A stretch of 64,000 nt of DNA from Mixophyes australis (lineage: Eukaryota > Chordata > Amphibia > Anura > Limnodynastidae), in contig JAVHZZ010000003.1 in assembly GCA_036250195.1 (NCBI GenBank), forward strand, positions 293,233,065 to 293,297,064. Reading direction: 5' to 3'. This document shows positions 1-10,284 of the stretch, piece after piece. The first letter of the stretch is position 1, and each line of letters opens with the position of its first letter. The position numbers were made by a program, and so were the translations under genes. Below the pieces are notes generated by a model that made no database searches, was not told the DNA's origin, and was given only the letters and a program-made list of their open reading frames with translations.

Positions 1-548
1 GTTGGTTATATAGATTGCAAAAAGGTCAGTGAGACGTGTAAGAGTATTGTTGATAGAGGTTAGGTTTAAGTCCAAAGTGTTCTCTATATGGGTGAGGCTA
101 CTGTGTAAAGTATGTTCCATACAGGTGAGGGTTGTGGAAATATCTGTGGTGTTGGACTGAATAGTGGTATTAGTCTCCAGAATACTGTGATAGCACCCGT
201 GCAATGATTCCCGTTCACTGACTACTGCTTCCTCAGTCATCTGATGCTCTTCCACATCATGTGCCGCTTCCACCAGCTCATCCTCTGAATTTTCTCCAGC
301 TGTATTAGCCCCTACAATGACAAATTGAAAAACAAAAGTTAATACTGCATTATGTGTTAATATCGTGTTAAGGCAGCTATTGTGAATTATTATTGTATGC
401 ATGATGTGAAACGATACATTGTCAATACAATTTTTTACTTTGCTGTGTGTGGTGATTAAAATATAACTTCTTTACTTCTCACTATATGTAACTGCAAATA
501 TGTTTGAGTGTAGGATTTGCTACTTGAAAGCCAATTAATTTTTCACAG

Positions 549-616
<68 letters not shown>

Positions 617-1171
617 TTGTGTATACCTGGAGCTGTGATAGGCTTGATGACGGATGGGCTACATCCGATGTCAATGCGGCCCACACCTTGCACCATCTCC
701 GCATCCAAACAGGCCAATGCCCTGGTCTCCAATGCAGTTAGTTCTAGTTGGGCCTGGGGTCCACCGCCTGTCCTTTGCCTCCAGTGCTCTGTGAGTTTGT
801 CTTTAAGGTGACACTTAAAGTCTTGCCACCTGTGTGCAAAATAGACACATTAGAAGGATTAAATTATCCCCAAAACCTTGACACATTTTATATAAGAACA
901 AAGAGCTAATTGGTTCATGATTCCATATTTACCTTTTCTGGACCTCATTCACCTTGCGTCTTATTGGAGCCACGGCATTGATCTCATTTGTTATTTCTTC
1001 CCATATTCTTGATTTGGATCCTGCCGAGAGCTGACGCGGAGTGGAGTGGAGCCTATCAACAGGCAATTCCACCAAAATGTCAATTTCAGCATTACTGAAA
1101 TTAGGCTGGCGTTTTTTTTTTGCGGCAATGGACGATGAGCCGGAAGGCTGACTTGCTTCTTGTTCAGACAT
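1..1171 (-). CDS. Harbinger-type Myb/SANT-like DNA-binding protein gene, three exons, 3' end outside window
   Basis: Three exons can be joined on the minus strand: 1171-933, 829-627 and 311 running off the window start. Splice sites are canonical: donor GT at 932-931 and 626-625, acceptor AG at 831-830 and 313-312. Phases match: a split codon restores R-W at the first junction and a glycine at the second. Exon 1 begins MSEQEASQPSGSSS and holds a Myb/SANT-like domain (basic KKKRQPNFSNAEIDILVEL, then IWEEITNEINAV). Exon 2 continues it with RWQDFK and KDKLTEHW. Exon 3 is acidic, then rich in Asn/Thr and hydrophobic heptads, possibly a dimerising coil. Such proteins are the second gene of PIF/Harbinger transposons, where they bind transposon ends and bring the transposase to the nucleus. 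The joined frame has no stop. A domesticated NAIF1-like host gene is the alternative, but the Harbinger terminus at 3934 favours a transposon gene. Confidence 0.68.
551..616. repeat. (TA)n followed by (TG)n microsatellite
   Basis: About 25 TA units run directly into eight TG units. The tract lies in the second intron of the Myb/SANT-like gene, about 10 bases from its splice donor. Confidence 0.95.
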
Positions 1172-1439
1172 CTCTACAAATTCAAATAAAAATAAGTTTA
1201 GTCCATCACTATACCAAAAAGGCGCACACCTAGGCCCATGTAAATTACCACAAATGGAGGGTGGTCCTTTGATGTCAATGTCCTGTGAACCTGCAATGTC
1301 AATGGAAAACTAAAGAAGAAAAAAGAAAGGGCAATTATTCCTATGTCAGGTTGCAGACCTAGGGCCATTATACTTACCAGAAAATCAACCAATCAAAATC
1401 TATTCTTGACAGCAAGAACTTTATCATCCATGCATAAAT

Positions 1440-1658
1440 TGTCAGGGCCGACTATCAAATGCAGTGTAAGTTTTATCGTGGTACCGCTGAGTTCTCTTGC
1501 GCAGGCGCCAGCACGCTAGGCCCTCCCATTGGCTGAAAAGTATATTGACAGGTGAGTCAGCCATCTTACTAAAGGTTCCGCGCATGACGTGCAGACACAC
1601 CGACGTGCACTAAGAACCAATAGTTAAGCAGAATATTAAAGTGTAATTTCCGAGAAAA
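1440..1658. promoter_or_regulatory. Possible divergent promoter between two Myb/SANT-like frames
   Basis: This segment is more GC-rich than its surroundings. It contains a CCAAT-type CCATTGGCTG near 1526, a GCGCAGGCGCC palindrome-like block near 1500 and two ACGTGCA motifs near 1586-1606. It lies between the minus-strand Myb gene and the plus-strand Myb-like exon, so a shared promoter is a reasonable inference. No TATA box or start site is proven. Confidence 0.3.
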
Positions 1659-1902
1659 AATGAGAGCTGCGACATTCTCACTTACTGACCTGCAGGTCCT
1701 TACAGCAACGCTGGACCGTTGTTTTGGACCCGTGATCGGCATGTGAGCAATGAGGACAAACTCGCTGGCTATCAAGCCGTACGCAGGCGTCTGTGTTTGC
1801 AATCGGGAAGGCGCCGCTCCATCGTTCAATTGAAGCGTAGATGGAGCAATCTGCGAAGACGGCAGCCTGACCTCCTCGCAGAATTAAGGGCAGAAATAGA
1901 TG
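1659..1902 (+). pseudogene. Second Myb/SANT-like exon, frameshifted
   Basis: The frame opens at ATG 1659 with an FSLTDLQVL helix and stops near 1742. The domain then continues in another frame from about 1740 with EDKLAGYQAVRRRL and QLKRRWSNLRRRQPDLL, the typical third helix of Harbinger and Kolobok Myb/SANT proteins. A GTAAGT donor follows at 1903. One indel near 1735 therefore breaks the domain. The product would be a DNA-binding accessory protein like that encoded at 1-1171, but on the opposite strand. I am sure of the basic helix pattern and less sure of family and exon limits. Confidence 0.42.
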
Positions 1903-1993
1903 CTCGTAAGTCTGGCCAAAACACAATATAATATGCAAATGGATCAGCACACATAAAATATGGAGACATATTTGCAAACGCCTCCCATTCCCA

Positions 1994-1998
1994 TAATA

Positions 1999-2034
<36 letters not shown>

Positions 2035-2045
2035 TATTATTATAT
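1994..2045. repeat. (ATT)n microsatellite
   Basis: An imperfect ATT trinucleotide array of about 14 units, followed by an AT-rich tail. Confidence 0.9.
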
Positions 2046-2211
2046 ATACTTTTTACTGCTTATTATGGTTATTTTGTTTCAAACGTTAACCATTTCATTT
2101 ATTTTACATGATTGGGATTTACCATTGAAAGTTACCATTAGCTGCATGTTTGTGTATGTTGAAGAAAATAAAAAATTAAAAGTAATATAACACATCATGC
2201 TCTTCAGCAGG

Positions 2212-2421
2212 ACGTCAACGCAGCTCCACCGCCGCAATGAACAAAAGGTGGTTCCACAGAAGGCGGCATGGGTGGCGGAGGAGTCAGCGGTGGAGGAGGA
2301 GTCAGCGGTTGGGGAAGACCTTGCAATTTCACCACTACTCTTCAAGAGCCAGCCTAAAGCACCCTCTCAGCAGCCACAGGTGCTGGTGGAAGAAAGAAAG
2401 TGCAGGGAAATTTTCATATAG
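2212..2421 (+). CDS. Possible downstream exon, acidic or basic depending on frame
   Basis: A polypyrimidine stretch and CAG precede 2212, and two overlapping plus frames remain open to about 2421. One reads as an acidic, Glu/Ser/Ala-rich tail (EESAVEEESAVGEDLAISPLL) with PKAPSQQPQ. The other is Arg/Trp-rich. Only the Arg/Trp-rich frame matches the splice phase of the exon ending at 1902, although the acidic one looks more like protein. This could be the tail of the second Myb-like protein, but the phase conflict and the frameshift upstream leave it unproven. Confidence 0.22.
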   Translation, partial: TSTQLHRRNEQKVVPQKAAWVAEESAVEEESAVGEDLAISPLLFKSQPKAPSQQPQVLVEERKCREIFI

Positions 2422-3294
2422 TTGAGTTTTGACTTTTTTTGCTTTTTACGAGATAGACGTAGGACATGAGAAACAGTTTTCCCTGCCCATTTAGAGTAGA
2501 GGCCAGTCTAAGTTCTCCCAATGGGGAAACTGCCCCCCCCCCCAACTTTTTGTCTTGTGTGCAGCTGGCTGTCTTCAAAATTGCACCCTAGAGGGTGAGA
2601 CTCTGCTTGGCAACATTTGCAAGGAAAAAAATGTAAAAAAACCAACACACAATTATACTATATACTTCTTATTACTACTACATTCAGCAGAATTAAAAAA
2701 AATTGGGCCAATTTTTGGGTAACATCCCATTTCTGCACTATACCGAGTTTGAAAAATGCATACACATATGTACAGGAATCTAGACCTAGCATTTCACCAC
2801 ATGAATGTACTAAGAGTGCATTAATTAAATTGTTGTCTATCCTTTTGGGCAGCAGATGAGGAGTTGATGGGTCCGACCAGACCACACAGCCAGAGGCTGC
2901 TGATAGAGCTTAAAAAACAAGAGAAAAAATATAAAAAATATAAACAAAAAGCAAAAAAAGTAAAAAAAAAAAAAAATATCTAAAAAAAATTTGATAAATT
3001 TTATTAAGTTTTAAAATGTTTGTTACATATTTCATATTGTTTTCGTTTGTACATTAAAAGTGTTTAGTTTAAAATAAAAACTAGTGTGTGATTTGATTTA
3101 CCAATTTTTATTATTATCATTATAAATTTAAGTAACACTGTTGGTTAAAAGGCAATGGAGGAAGAGGCCAAGCACGGTATAATAGGGTCACACCTCGCAT
3201 CCGGTTTATAATGTAAGAATCCAAAAACACATATCAGTTATATCAATTTCACCAAACTTGCACAATTATATGTGCTGTTTTCTTTACCATGTCA
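2422..3294. other. AT-rich stretch without recognisable gene
   Basis: It contains a C9 homopolymer near 2533, poly-A runs near 2930-2990 and a region rich in AATAAA-like words. No open frame here has protein-like composition. It lies within the Harbinger-like segment. Confidence 0.5.
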
Positions 3295-3501
3295 TCAGAG
3301 GACTTCTGCAGTGTAGCAGTTGTGATATTCACCCATAGGCTGAGCTACCATAGAAGCAAGGGATGTAGCTGTTACAGGGCCCACAGCTGGTGGGGGTCTG
3401 CCTCCCCTGTATGCATGTGAATTTATCACCATCAAGGGATGATGATCATGCCCTCTCAATGGTCCATCATTAATGCCAGGCTTAATGGCAAAGTTTGCCA
3501 A
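3295..3501 (-). CDS. Small unrecognised open frame, maybe an exon
   Basis: This 68-codon minus frame has protein-like composition, with Gly/Arg/Pro-rich YRGGRPPPAVGPV and then VAQPMGEYHN, unlike its AT-rich surroundings. It may be the last exon of a Harbinger-encoded protein, but I do not recognise the family and cannot link it to the gene at 1-1171. It lies about 430 bases inside the Harbinger terminus at 3934. Chance openness is the alternative. Confidence 0.25.
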   Translation of the reverse strand: MANFAIKPGINDGPLRGHDHHPLMVINSHAYRGGRPPPAVGPVTATSLASMVAQPMGEYHNCYTAEVL

Positions 3502-3749
3502 TTGTAGAAAATAACAACCAGGGCAATAGGCATGCTGACACTTTGGGATTCACAGAGACTATTGGTGGTATAGGTAAACAAAGTAGCATAACAAGGGGAA
3601 TACATATTTTAATGTTAATTACAACCAGCACTATATAACAAACAAGGGTAGTTGTTAAAACATGAATAAACACTTGAGAGATACACCAATGATGTAACTA
3701 TGGCAAAATGAAAGCGTAGCGTTTGCTTCTGCAAGTAATGCAGAACATA

Positions 3750-3934
3750 CTACTATTTAATGACGTGCACGGCCGTGAACACGTATGATAGGAACAGTTG
3801 CACCAGAAGTCATTAAGCTGCGTTAGGGACAATATGCATCTTGTTGACTTCGGCCATTCGCAAACGACAGATACGTGCATCGGTTCACGTACGTGCACTG
3901 CGCTCATTATGCGGGCCTTAATGACTCAGGCCCC
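3750..3934 (-). mobile_element. Harbinger-type terminal inverted repeat and subterminal region
   Basis: Read on the minus strand from 3934, the end begins GGGGCCTGAGTCATTAAGG, close to the terminus shared by many amphibian PIF/Harbinger elements. It is followed by several ACGTGCAC/ACGTACGTG words typical of subterminal binding sites. TTA follows at 3935-3937, matching the 3-bp target preference of the superfamily. The opposite terminus would lie left of the window, so the element cannot be closed here. Confidence 0.55.
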
Positions 3935-3937
3935 TTA

Positions 3938-6230
3938 TGCTGAAATGGATTGATTTTAAATGTGAAAAGGTAGATAAGACTAACTAAATAGTCTTTTTAA
4001 TTATTAAGTTTTTAAAGTGATCTGCACATAGATGGCGACTAATTGATGCAGGGGGACGGTTGGTAGCCAATGGGACTACAAACATTATTCCTCTGCATTA
4101 TTGAAACACATCTGAAAATCATAGTTCTGTGTTTTGGACTTTCATATATGGTACTAAGCATACAATCCATCAGGTTGTCTAGTCAAAACATTATAAAACT
4201 GAAACATCAAGAACAGTGTGAGACATACAAAAAGGGCAGGTGGCAGGGGAGGGCTGGTAAATTTTAGCCCGGGGGGCAAGAGTCAGCTCAGCAGCCTATT
4301 ATAAAGAAAATAAAATGCAGTGGCCCAGCCCACGGTAGCCCACTATGGGACCGGCCTGTGTGGCAGATACCCCCCCTGCTCCCGTCCAGCCTGCGCCCTT
4401 GCAGGCGGATATATGAGAAAAGTGTGCCTACCATAATCTTTGCGGCAATTTCCCAATTTGATACTGGGACACTCGTGTTCCTAAGAAGAGGCTTCAACGG
4501 CTCATTAATTTCACTGGAGTTTTTAAATATGGCAGAAATTAATTTTCATTTTAAATGCGCAGGTCATTGAAAAGAATGGAACAAGCTCCAATTTGTCAAA
4601 TTAATATGAATCTGTTTTTTTCAATATTATTTCTAAACAGGAAAATTGGTCACCATTTTTTTTAAGATAAAAACAATATATTTTCATTGTGGTGCTGCTT
4701 AAACATATTTGCATTTTTAATCCCTGTAGTATTGTTCAAGCCCTTAGTGAAGTTTTCAGCATAATACTTTATCACTGTATATACTAGTTTAAATCCTGCA
4801 CACCAACAAAATTGTATTGTGTATGTTTTAGAACAAATTATAACTATGATAATTTGATGACCTCAGCTATCTTCATCTTTACCCGTTATATCACATTAAG
4901 CTTTGTGTGCATGTTCAACCCTCTGCAAAGAAAAAATGTAAGGCTCAGCATATGCTAATATGTGTAATTTATTATCTAGAACTTGGAGGAACGATAGTGA
5001 TGTAATGTACCGTGAAAAGAAAGATATGTGTCACCTCAGCAAGTAAGGCCTGATCAAGCCAAACTATAATGAAACAATTAAAATGTGTTTTATGTTTAAA
5101 ATAATACAAAGAGATTTCAATCACAATTCAGAAGAACAGTACTAATTTTGTGAAATAAAAAAATTAAAAAAAATTGTTAAATAAACTATTAAGATGAAAT
5201 AAGATCTTAAAAAAGCAAATGAAATTACAAAACTATAATTATCAAGGTTGTAAATAATGCACATCTGGACTTTAATGTAAAGTTGTTAGCAAAGTACCTA
5301 AATATACTATGCAGTTTTTCAATTCGTTGATGAAATCATCAGTCTTCACAATAATCTTACTTATCTTGACATGTTTTTGCTACTTTGTCATTTTTAGTAA
5401 ATTTCAGCTGAATTTACGTAATTCTACCAGTTTCACTTGAGAGAATATAATTTAAACTGACCATTCAATACATTGAGGGCTTTTCAACATTTAAACTGGT
5501 AAATTTGAGGATCTTCAAATTGTTGCTAAGTATTTAATGTTCAATATGCTTATTTTCATCTACTCATCGCGTGGTCCCTATGCATTAGGACATGACTTAG
5601 ACCCTTTTTACAAGAAATCTGTAAGATTTTTTAAATAAATCCTGCTGATAGCTGTTGTCTTTAACATCAGGCTACCTCACTATACTCCAGGAAGGTCATG
5701 ACATGAGGTTTCTTGGAACAAACCTATTATATCAATAGTTTAGCAATGTGCTATCCTGCTTATCCTGTTACCTAAGCATTCATTCCAAAATATAAGGATT
5801 ACTCACCACCCACATATCTCCAGTAAAGCTCTAGATTACTTTATCCACTGCTATCATTTCTCAGTGATTATCAAAGCAGAAGAAATTTCATGAAGCAAGC
5901 ATTTTCTTGTAACCTTTGCCATATACCAGGTTTGCACATTTATTGTGGTCTGTGAAACAGCCATGATCTTGCAAAATATGTTTCAGTAGGCAACTCTAGG
6001 GAATAGGGAATGCACATATTCCGTACTGTAAAATGCTTGCTGTGAAAAACCTTCATGGTTCAGTAGGCTTTACTCTGTAAATATAATAAAAGCCTAATAT
6101 TGCAATTACATTAACAATTTTTATTCACCTATAAACAAAGTAATAAGAAAATACGAATACCGTTCTGCTACTAAATACCCTCAGTATCAGTCCTTTGAAA
6201 ATTTCAGTTTGTAGATTGTATTTTAAGGAG
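3938..6230. other. Long stretch without genes
   Basis: Mostly AT-rich sequence with no supported coding frame. A GC-richer patch at about 4216-4510 (AGGGCTGGTAAATTTTAGCC, then GCCCAGCCCACGG) looks like part of an interspersed repeat but has no visible terminal repeats. I see no RNA gene or tandem array. Confidence 0.5.
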
Positions 6231-6243
6231 AATGTGCATTGCT

Positions 6244-7180
6244 AGTATATGGTCCCCCCTTTGCAGTGATAACAGCTTCCACTCTTCTTGAAAGACTTTC
6301 CACAAGATGTTGGAGTGTTTTCTGTGGAAATTTGTGCCCATTCATTCTGTAGAGCATTTATGAGGCGAGGCACTGATGTTGGACTAGAAGGCCTGGCTCG
6401 TAAATCTCCATTCCAGTTCATCCCAAATGTTCAATGGGGTTAAGGTCAGGACTCTGTGTGGGCCAGTCAAGTTGTTCCATACCGAACCCATCAAACCATT
6501 TCTTTGTAGTCCTTGCTTTGTGCACTTGGGCACAGCCATGTTGGAATAGAAAAAGTCCCCCAAACTGTTGGCACGAATTTGGAATCATAGAATTGTCCAA
6601 AATGACTTTGTATGATGAAGCATTAAGATTGCCCTGAAAAACAGCCACATACCATTATCCCTCCTCCACAAAACTTCACAGTTGGGATAATGCAGTCAGG
6701 CAGGTAACATTCTCCTGGAATCCTCCAAGCCCATTTAAATGCCAAACAGAAAAGCGTGATTCATCAGTCCACAGAACACGTTTCCACTGCTTCACAGTCC
6801 ATTGTTGGTGTGCTTTACACCATTCCAACCGAAGCTTGGCATTGGTCTTGGTGATGTGAGGCTTATATGCAGCTGCTCGGCTATAGAAACACATTCCATT
6901 AAGCTCCTGCCACACAGTTTTTGTGCTTACATTAAAGCCAGTGGAAGTTCGGAACTCTTCAGCTATGGAATCAGGAGAGCTTTGGCAAATTTTATGCACT
7001 ATGTGCCTTAGCAGTCGTTGACTCTGTGATTTTACGTGGTCTTCCACTTCATGACTGAGTTGCTGTTCTTCCTAAATGCTTCCACTTTCTAATAATATCA
7101 CTTACAGTTGACGGTGGAATATCCAGCAGGGATGAAATTTCATGAACCTTCCTATTGCAAAGGTGGCATTATATCACAGT
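6244..7180 (-). pseudogene. Tc1-type transposase, decayed (copy 1)
   Basis: Minus-strand frames covering 7047-6676 and 6648-6418 give the middle and end of a Tc1 transposase. The helix-turn-helix part (LLRHIVHKICQSSPDSIAEE) is followed by the first catalytic aspartate in [10 protein letters not shown] and by the terminal SPDLNPIEHLG, where the third catalytic residue, Glu, is kept. The middle catalytic NDPKHTA-like motif is missing and the two frames are out of register, so the gene is dead. The enzyme would act in the nucleus, cutting and pasting at TA dinucleotides. Sequence just below 6300 matches the usual conserved 3' part of fish and frog Tc1 elements. Terminal repeats are too eroded to set exact ends. 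Confidence 0.75.
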
Positions 7181-7325
7181 AGCATGCTTGCAAGTTATTG
7201 AGCTTTTTTGTATCACAAATGTTTGCAAATGGAAACTGCATGGCTAGGTGTTTGATTTTATACACCTCAATTCAATATTTAACAGGTATGTTTGGGAAAG
7301 AGTTTCCCAAAGATTGCATTCGGCT

Positions 7326-7797
7326 GTAGGAAATTCCATTATAAAGGCCCCTGGGGTTATTAATCAATAAAGAAGGGAGGGCTCCATTCATCCTCTCATT
7401 TTATGGCTTCCAACACACCAGACACTGTGTTGGCAATCAGGAGTTGCACCTGATGAGGTGCTGTTAAAAAGCTGTTAGACAGGTCTCTCAGTCTCTCACC
7501 ACCTGGGGAACAGGTCAGATGCCTGTTGAGAGACACTGCAAAATATTTTCAGTAAGTGCTGTTATTTTGTGTTTGTGCGTCCCCAGGTCTTTCACTCTAG
7601 AGAGGGTATTACTTGCGTATTGGTTAGAAGCCGGACAGACTAGGATTTTGTTTATGTTTTGTTTATTTTTGATTCTGGTGAAAAATACTAACTAAGGCTA
7701 TTCAAATCAAGGCACTGGACTGGTGTGACATTTGTGGCTGATGCGTATGAAGTGCAGCTGTCTACCCCCCAAGGAGACAGTAACCCGAAACCAATTT
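7326..7797 (+). repeat. Probable solo LTR of the Gmr1-like family
   Basis: The stretch near 7620-7680 (GGTTAGAAGCCGGACAGACT, then AGGATTTTGTTTATG) parallels the LTR at 28204-28662 (AGCTAGAAGCCAGACGGCTA, then AGGATTTTATTTGTG) in the same order. The flanking ACACTGTGTTGGCAATCAGG and GGTGTGACATTTGTGGCTG parts are weaker matches. No target duplication was found and the ends are approximate. Confidence 0.42.
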
Positions 7798-7803
7798 TGC
7801 AAC

Positions 7804-7835
<32 letters not shown>

Positions 7836-9432
7836 CTGTATATACTCGAGTATAAGTCGACCCGAATATAAGCCGAGGCACCTAATTTTACCACCAAAAA
7901 CTGGGAAAACTTATTGACTCGAGTATAAGCCTAGGGTGGGAAATGCAGCAGCTACTGGTAATTTTTTATTTTTTTTGAAAAGCTCACTTCTGTTTAATTA
8001 CTGTAATTTCAGTCAGAGTTTTAAACAATCAGGATAATCACAGTCTTAACAAATGATTTCATAACTTAAACATTTCTATATGGATTCTATGCACATGGAA
8101 ACACAAAATAAAAAGACAAGATGATTTGGAAATCACCTGGCAACTCCAACTAGGTAAAGAAAAAACAGGGCAAAACAGCGCAAATTTAACCACAAAAACC
8201 TAAATAAAAATGATAGGTTAAATCTATGAATTCATTTTTTGAACAAAAATAACAGTACATGACAAGGAACATTTATAAATGATTATAAAATCATTGGGTA
8301 CAAAGTAACAAATAAATCAAAGATAATTTAAGCAATACCCTAGGGTGCTCTTGTGTAATGTAAATTGATGCATCTGCAGATCATTGGGTTTGTAAATTTA
8401 AAAAAAAATAAAAAAAATAAAAATGAAGCTAGCTCCTTTTAGCTCCCTCTATATAGCTGTTTTACCATGGTACTTATTTTCCATTTGTATAGCCCTATTG
8501 GTACTCTCTCTATGTTTTGCGCCATTATCAAGGTTTTGGTTTTTTTTTTACCTTTTTTTTTGTTGTGCATATATAGGTAAAAGGCTTCTCTCTCTCTCTC
8601 TTAGCCAATGTATGAAACCTTTTACTATTCTTTTCAAATGTGTACTGTGACACAGAAACAACAACATAGACCAAAAACAAAAAATGAATATGATAATGGT
8701 AAAGCAAAAATCAATGTAGGGTGCTGTCACCATAACGAGGAACCCACAGGCTCTTTATCTGGGCTAACTTTTGGAGTGTGTAACCAGGGTTAACCAGCAA
8801 ACACACACTGCACCAGATCACATCTTACCAGGCTAACTGCAGCCTATCATTCACCTCCAGTACCATGGAAATGGAAAAATATTTTCACATTTAAGAAAGT
8901 AAAGAATACATAAGTTTATTAAGGCAAAGCACCAAGAAAGCTTTTAAGCAAGGATTAAGTTACACATGTAACATAACACATAGTACAGTACCATTCAGAT
9001 GCGCTGGTAGCCAACCCTGGGGTATCCCTTTTTAAGGCATAATCCTTTGTGACAGAGGTGTCACCCCACAGATCCACAACAACATCCCCAGAGATTCAAG
9101 AAGAAGAATGAAGCTTACTGGTCCTCAAAGTCCTTCACTTTATGCTCTGATTCTTCAATCAGTTCAGCAGCAGCTGTATTCCCTCGTTAGTCCTGACATC
9201 TCTCTCTCTCTCAGCCCCGCAGTGGAACGCATGTGCGTTCCACATACAGGAAGTTCAGCATTTCTGTTACAAATGCAAAACTTCCTGTCAGTGGAACGCA
9301 CATGCGTTCCACTGAGGGGCTGAGAGAGAGAGTTAACAGCTCAGGGACCGGACACCAGGTAAGTTCACCCGTGTATAAGCCGAGGGGCCTTTTTCAGCAT
9401 ACAAAAATATGCTGAAAAACTCGGGTATATAC

Positions 9433-9434
<2 letters not shown>
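7836..9434. mobile_element. Non-autonomous DNA transposon inserted in a (TA)n tract
   Basis: The left end CTGTATATACTCGAG and the inverted right end CCGTATATACCCGAG form terminal inverted repeats of about 15 bp. Both are flanked by TA, and a TA microsatellite continues on both sides (about 7805-7835 and 9435-9464). Subterminal words CCCGAATATAAGCCGAGGC and its inverse near 9370 repeat inside the ends. The interior has no transposase frame, so it would move only with help from an autonomous relative. The family name is uncertain. TA duplication fits the Tc1/mariner/pogo group. Confidence 0.65.
9201..9332. repeat. Long foldback hairpin
   Basis: The arm from 9201 (CT-run, CAGCCCC, AGTGGAACGCATGTGCGTTC, then ACAGGAAG) pairs with CTTCCTGT, AGTGGAACGCACATGCGTTC, GGGGCTG and a GA-run ending near 9332. 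Stems total roughly 50 bp with a loop of about 30 nt. The GTGGAACGCATGTGCGTTCCAC block is itself nearly palindromic. It lies inside the DNA transposon at 7836-9434. Confidence 0.75.
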
Positions 9435-9469
<35 letters not shown>

Positions 9470-9646
9470 AACAGATACAATGGCGCGTAACTCAATACTG
9501 AGAAAAAATATATAGTTTTTTCATACACACTTGCCAATTTTCAGGCGGCTGCCAGTTCCCAATGAACAGATGGTGAATCTGAAGTTAATCTAAGAAGTAA
9601 AACAAATGGGATAGGGCGCCACAATCATGTAGTACTGCTATCAACA
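9435..9646. repeat. TA microsatellite and left half of a repeat split by element 1
   Basis: A TA tract (9437-9464) is followed by sequence that continues after element 1, at 15090 onward. No coding content was seen. Confidence 0.4.
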
Positions 9647-10251
9647 TGTAACAGATTCTGGATACTATATTACTAATCTTGATTAGCACTAGCTTACCTG
9701 AGGTGCGGAGTCTAACGATCTCCCCGGTGTTCACCAAGAACCGCCGCAAGGCGGGGTGGGCTTCGCTGCCAGGAGTCGCAGGTCGCGGTTCCCAGGTTCG
9801 CCTCAAGATGTAGTACAGTGGAGTGGAGCGGTGGTAGCGGAGTCAAACAAGCCGGTTCGGTACACAGGAATGGAGTCAGGCAGAATCAGAAGGCAACTCG
9901 GAGTCAACAAGCCAGGTTCGGTACACGGGTCACAAGAATAGGAGAATGGTCAGCAAGCCGGGTCGGTACACAGGGAAAGGAGAGCCAGGGAAGTCAAACA
10001 GGCAGAGATCAGCACACAGGAAGACACTGGAAACTGGAAGACACTGCAATCCACGAAGAGCAGGAGCCAGGAACAGGTAAGTGTTGCTCTGACACTCAGC
10101 GAGTGTCAGAGTGAGGTTTTTATACTGAAGGGGATTCAAAATCCCCGCCTCTAGGGTTGTGGTCATGTGACCGCCTCCAGGTGCGGTCACATGGTCCTGA
10201 ATGCGGAAGTGCGGCTGGACGGAGCGGCGGGGATCAGGTAAGTCCGTGACA
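9647..10251 (-). repeat. Element 1 LTR, 3' copy
   Basis: 605 bp, bounded by TGTAACAG and CCGTGACA on the plus strand. It includes the TATAAAAA box (minus strand, 10124-10117) and the palindrome around CACTCAGCGAGTG at the predicted start. The inner flank carries a G-rich tract (minus GGCAGGGGGTAC, 10263-10252), which would be the polypurine primer for plus-strand synthesis. Confidence 0.93.
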
Positions 10252-10284
10252 GTACCCCCTGCCATAAAGGTGGACTCTGAACAC

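Noticed and set aside
517..741. Open frames through the TA/TG microsatellite
   Set aside because: They are translations of the repeat (alternating Tyr-Ile and Cys-Val) next to antisense exon sequence.
9756..10114. Frames repeated at 9756-10114, 14594-14952 and 60112-60309
   Set aside because: They are identical because they lie in copies of one LTR, with no domain and no conserved codon pattern.
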